A stretch of DNA of 64,000 nucleotides from CAADGL01 sp964643885 (GTDB lineage: Bacteria; Planctomycetota; Phycisphaerae; UBA1845; Fen-1342): positions 1 to 64,000 of the forward strand of contig CAZXUI010000003.1 of assembly GCA_964643885.1 (NCBI GenBank), given 5' to 3'. Below, one piece after another: positions 61,335 through 64,000 of the stretch. Under the pieces are notes generated by a model that did not search any database, had not been told where the DNA came from, and saw nothing but the letters and a program-made list of their open reading frames with translations. Within the stretch, counting starts at the first letter, position 1. Each line of letters opens with the position of its first letter. A program made the translations under genes and the position numbers.

Positions 61335-62447
61335 CTAGAGCGAGACCGGCATCACGACGTAGAGAAAGTCGTTCTTATCTTCCCCGTAGAGCACGCCCGG
61401 CCGGAACGGCTCCTGCATTTCGATCGTCACCTGCTCGTACGGCATCGTCCGCAGCGCATCTCCCAGGAAAGCCGGGTTGAAACCGATCATCAGCGGGTCA
61501 CCCTCGTATTCGGCCGGAATCTCAATCCGGGCGTCGCCCTGCTCGGGCGACTGCGAGGTGATTTCCAGCTTCTCGGCTCCGAAAGATAATTTTACCGAGC
61601 GGGAGTCCTCTGTCGTAAGCAGCCCGGCACGCCGCACGGCGCTGCTCAGCTCCTCACGGCTGACGCGTGCTTTCTTGTCGGTGCCCTTCGGGATGACCTC
61701 CTCGTACTTTGGAAAGTGGCCCTCAACGAGGACCGTGGAGAGCACCCGGTCGTCGGTCTGAAGCGAGACCTGGTTCGGGCTGACCTTCACGCGGATTGGC
61801 CAGGGCTCACCATCCTTGGGCGGCACGAAAACGCGCTCGAAGATGTTCAGGGCCTTGGCCGGCAGGATGACCTCGAAATCGCCGCTGCGGGCCTCGATCA
61901 GAGTGCCGCCGGCCCGGGCCAGGCGCCGCCCATCGGTCGCCACCAGGAAGAGCTTGTTGCCGCGCTTCTCCCACAGCACGCCGTTGATCGCATAGCGGCT
62001 CGTCTCGCGGGCGGCCGCGTAGATCGTCATCGCGATCATCCGTCGTAGCTCGCGACCGTCGACGACGAGGTCGAACTCCTCCCCGAACCCCGGAACCGGC
62101 GGGAAGTCCGCCACATTGGCCGTGAAGATGCGAAACGAGCTGCCGCGGCCATCGATCACGCAGTAGCGCTCGTCCGTACTGATCAGCACCTCGACATCCG
62201 GCAGCTCGCGAATGATGCTCAGCAGCCGCTCGGCCGGCACGACGACCTCTCCGGCCCGCTTCATCGAGAGCACCGGCACGCGCACGCGCAGACCGATCTC
62301 ATCATCGGTGCTGCTTAATTCAGCCTGCTCATCCTGTACGACCATCTTGACGCAGTTCAGGATGGGCTTCGGCGTACGGCTGGATGCCAGCGCGGCTGCG
62401 GCCGCCAGCGCTTCCTGAAAGTCCTGCCTGGGAACATTCGTCTTCAT
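61335..62447 (-). CDS. dnaN: DNA polymerase III beta subunit (sliding clamp)
   Basis: The processivity clamp, 370 aa, normal length. Three repeated clamp domains are visible. Markers include LERVFVPPKDG-type turns, ATDGRRLARAGG at the domain 2 hallmark, FPKYEEVIPKGTDKK and the C-terminal VMPVSL that lines the protein-binding pocket. The start at 62447 (MKTNVPRQ) follows GGGAGCAGG; a longer start adds 19 unrelated residues. It is 27 bp upstream of dciA and probably in one operon with dciA and gyrB. Confidence 0.97.
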   Translation of the reverse strand: MKTNVPRQDFQEALAAAAALASSRTPKPILNCVKMVVQDEQAELSSTDDEIGLRVRVPVLSMKRAGEVVVPAERLLSIIRELPDVEVLISTDERYCVIDGRGSSFRIFTANVADFPPVPGFGEEFDLVVDGRELRRMIAMTIYAAARETSRYAINGVLWEKRGNKLFLVATDGRRLARAGGTLIEARSGDFEVILPAKALNIFERVFVPPKDGEPWPIRVKVSPNQVSLQTDDRVLSTVLVEGHFPKYEEVIPKGTDKKARVSREELSSAVRRAGLLTTEDSRSVKLSFGAEKLEITSQSPEQGDARIEIPAEYEGDPLMIGFNPAFLGDALRTMPYEQVTIEMQEPFRPGVLYGEDKNDFLYVVMPVSL

Positions 62448-62793
62448 GCCTGCTCCCGCCTTGGTCGCCGGATCCTCTCCACGGCTCGGTGCTTTCACTG
62501 CCATTCGACCCTCACCGCCTCCGCTTACGAGCGCCCTGAGATGATTGAGAGCGGGCTTCTCGTCTCTCGCTCTCTCCTCTCCCTACGGTCTGTCAATTCT
62601 GTGAGTTCGGCCCGTCATTGAGCCGCAACTCGCCCGCTGCGAGCAGGTTAGCGCCACCGTGCCAGGCACAGCTCGCAGTTAGAAACCATCTCCGCTCGCG
62701 CCAGGCCGTTAGCTCGGAATCGGGCACGGCCGGCTGCGCCCGCCTGCCTGGCGACGGCGGCGGTCCTATGATAACCGCTGGGCGATTCTCGTG
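62448..62793. other. dnaA-dnaN intergenic region
   Basis: This 346-bp gap is where many chromosomes carry part of the origin. I see no good match to a DnaA box (TTATNCACA) on either strand and no AT-rich unwinding tract. It presumably holds the dnaN promoter. The origin may instead lie beyond dnaA, outside the window. Confidence 0.5.
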
Positions 62794-64000
62794 TCAGCGA
62801 CGACTTAACAGTTGTCGCGTGAGCAACGAGAGGGTCTCGGAGGTCTCCTTGCCGCGGCGGCGGTCGGATTCGATCACCCGCTCGGCATGCAGGACGGTCG
62901 AGTGGTCCCGGCCGCCGAAGTGGCCGCCGATCTCCTCGAGGCTGAGCGGAGTCAGGCGGCGGGCGAGGTACATCCCGACCTGGCGGGGGAAGCTGACGGA
63001 TCGGGATCGCTTACGGCCAACCAGGTCCGAGAGCTTCACGCCGAAGTGCTTGGAGACGGTCTCCAGAATGTCGGTGATTTGCAGAACCGGGCCGCTGACG
63101 CCCGGGGACTCGGCCAGGAGCTCGCGGGCGGTCTCCAGGGTCATTGGCTTGCCGGCGATTTGTGTCTCGGAGATCAGCTTGGTCAGAGCCCCTTCCAGCA
63201 ACCGCACGTTCGATTCCACACGCTCGGCGATGTAGTCGAGGATTTCATCCGGCACTTCGCAGCCGCGCAGGCGGGCCTTCTTCTGGAGAATGGCCTGGCG
63301 GGTCTCGCGGCTGGGGACGTCGATCGATGTGACCAGGCCCCAGTTGAAGCGGCTGACGAGACGGTCCTCGAGGGTCGGAATCTCCGACGGGGCGGAGTCG
63401 GCCGAGAGCACGATCTGTTTGCGGGCCTGGTAGAGGGCGTTGAACGTATGGAAGAGCTCCTCCTGGCTGGACTCGCGCTTGGCCAGGAATTGGACGTCGT
63501 CGATGACCAGAACATCCGCCCCGCGGGCGCTGACCTGAAACTCCTGGAGCTTGCCCACGCCGAGGGCCCGGACGAGATCGTTGACGAACCCCTCGCAGGA
63601 GACGTAGATCACGTTCAGGTGGCCGTCGCGCAGCACCAATTCGTGGCAAATAGCCTGGAGCAGGTGCGTCTTGCCGAGGCCTGAGCGGCCATGGATGAAG
63701 AGCGGGTTATAGAGCGTGCCGAGTTGCTCACAGACAGCCCGGCAGGAAGCATGCGCCAGGCGATTCGACGGCCCGACGACGAACTGCTCGAAGGTGTAAT
63801 CGACGCTGAGCGGGGCCGGCGTCAGCCCGCAGGAATCCGGCACGCGCGGGGGGATCATCCCCTCCTCCCGCGGGCAGACGAATCTCACCGACAGCAGCAG
63901 TCCGGTCTGCGCCATGGCCGCCTGGACAAAGGGGGAGACGCACTGTTCCTGGAGGTAGCGCCACTGGGCCGGATTTTCGGCCAGGACGCGGATTTCCCCA
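62794..64000 (-). CDS. dnaA: Chromosomal replication initiator DnaA, 5' end beyond window
   Basis: The C-terminal 401 codons are present; the frame stays open to the right edge, so the N-terminus is missing. The AAA+ domain has Walker A GRSGLGKTHLLQA, Walker B VLVIDDVQFLA and the initiator-specific motif region around SRFNWGLV. Domain IV carries the DNA-binding signature GGRDHSTVLHAERV. The visible residues before the AAA+ domain (ENPAQWRYLQEQ) fit the helical domain I/II. It binds DnaA boxes to open the origin. It stands upstream of dnaN on the same strand. Confidence 0.96.
   Translation of the reverse strand, partial: GEIRVLAENPAQWRYLQEQCVSPFVQAAMAQTGLLLSVRFVCPREEGMIPPRVPDSCGLTPAPLSVDYTFEQFVVGPSNRLAHASCRAVCEQLGTLYNPLFIHGRSGLGKTHLLQAICHELVLRDGHLNVIYVSCEGFVNDLVRALGVGKLQEFQVSARGADVLVIDDVQFLAKRESSQEELFHTFNALYQARKQIVLSADSAPSEIPTLEDRLVSRFNWGLVTSIDVPSRETRQAILQKKARLRGCEVPDEILDYIAERVESNVRLLEGALTKLISETQIAGKPMTLETARELLAESPGVSGPVLQITDILETVSKHFGVKLSDLVGRKRSRSVSFPRQVGMYLARRLTPLSLEEIGGHFGGRDHSTVLHAERVIESDRRRGKETSETLSLLTRQLLSRR

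Overview
The window is GC-rich chromosomal DNA, most likely from a member of the Planctomycetota; the class cannot be fixed from sequence alone. The signs are a DUF1501/DUF1800 pair, two secreted proteins ending in PEP-CTERM-like sorting tails, a dockerin-type EF-hand tail on a beta-propeller protein, and a prepilin-like protein with an H-X9-DG motif. A run of 100 N at 22435-22534 shows it is a scaffold with one gap. Most genes are housekeeping and densely packed, often with ATGA or GTGA overlaps. Accessory content sits in a few islands and in the intergenic DNA.

Layout. 1-5.3 kb: repeat-rich DNA, an M50 membrane protease, a NUDIX hydrolase, two parS sites, a Memo-like protein and ParB. 5.3-11 kb: acetyl-CoA synthetase, a PEP-CTERM protein, a GNAT protein and GatB. 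11-12.4 kb: an MqsRA-like toxin-antitoxin pair whose first gene is frameshifted, then a free methionine-R-sulfoxide reductase. 12.6-19.6 kb: the DUF1501/DUF1800 pair facing away from a cobalamin riboswitch that leads a three-gene set of secreted or surface proteins. 19.7-22.3 kb: Trm112-like protein, metallophosphoesterase, esterase, lipoprotein. 22.3-24.6 kb: hairpin repeat array with the gap, then btaA/btaB for betaine lipid. 25-27.4 kb: STAS-kinase-STAS partner-switching genes, then rpsL-rpsG with a terminator. 27.4-33 kb: carbinolamine dehydratase, a PlsC-carrier-AMP-ligase fusion, a B12-type radical SAM protein, rhodanese, tRNA-Ser. 33-45.5 kb: a DUF433 protein, an Asp/Asn-rich lipoprotein, a REC-GGDEF-HD-GYP regulator, panB, a methyltransferase, birA, a large membrane protein, a PfkB kinase, a zinc metalloprotease and a LysM lipoprotein. 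45.5-54.6 kb: recG, a GyrI-like protein, dnaE, rpsT and a TPR protein. 54.7-58.2 kb: a tight C39 peptidase / RimK ATP-grasp / GCS2 cluster. 58.2-64 kb: replication-origin genes gyrB, dciA (DUF721), dnaN and dnaA, the last running off the window.

How it fits together. The dnaA-dnaN-dciA-gyrB block at one end and parB with two parS sites about 60 kb away indicate an origin-proximal region, although no parA lies beside parB. Three items merit most attention. First, the riboswitch-led operon of a PEP-CTERM protein, a beta-propeller/dockerin protein and a prepilin-like protein looks like a possible surface system for capturing vitamin B12. Second, the peptidase/amidoligase trio looks like a pathway for an unknown peptide-like product. 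Third, a family of short modular hairpins recurs just after stop codons at seven places, in one case inside the next gene's leader.
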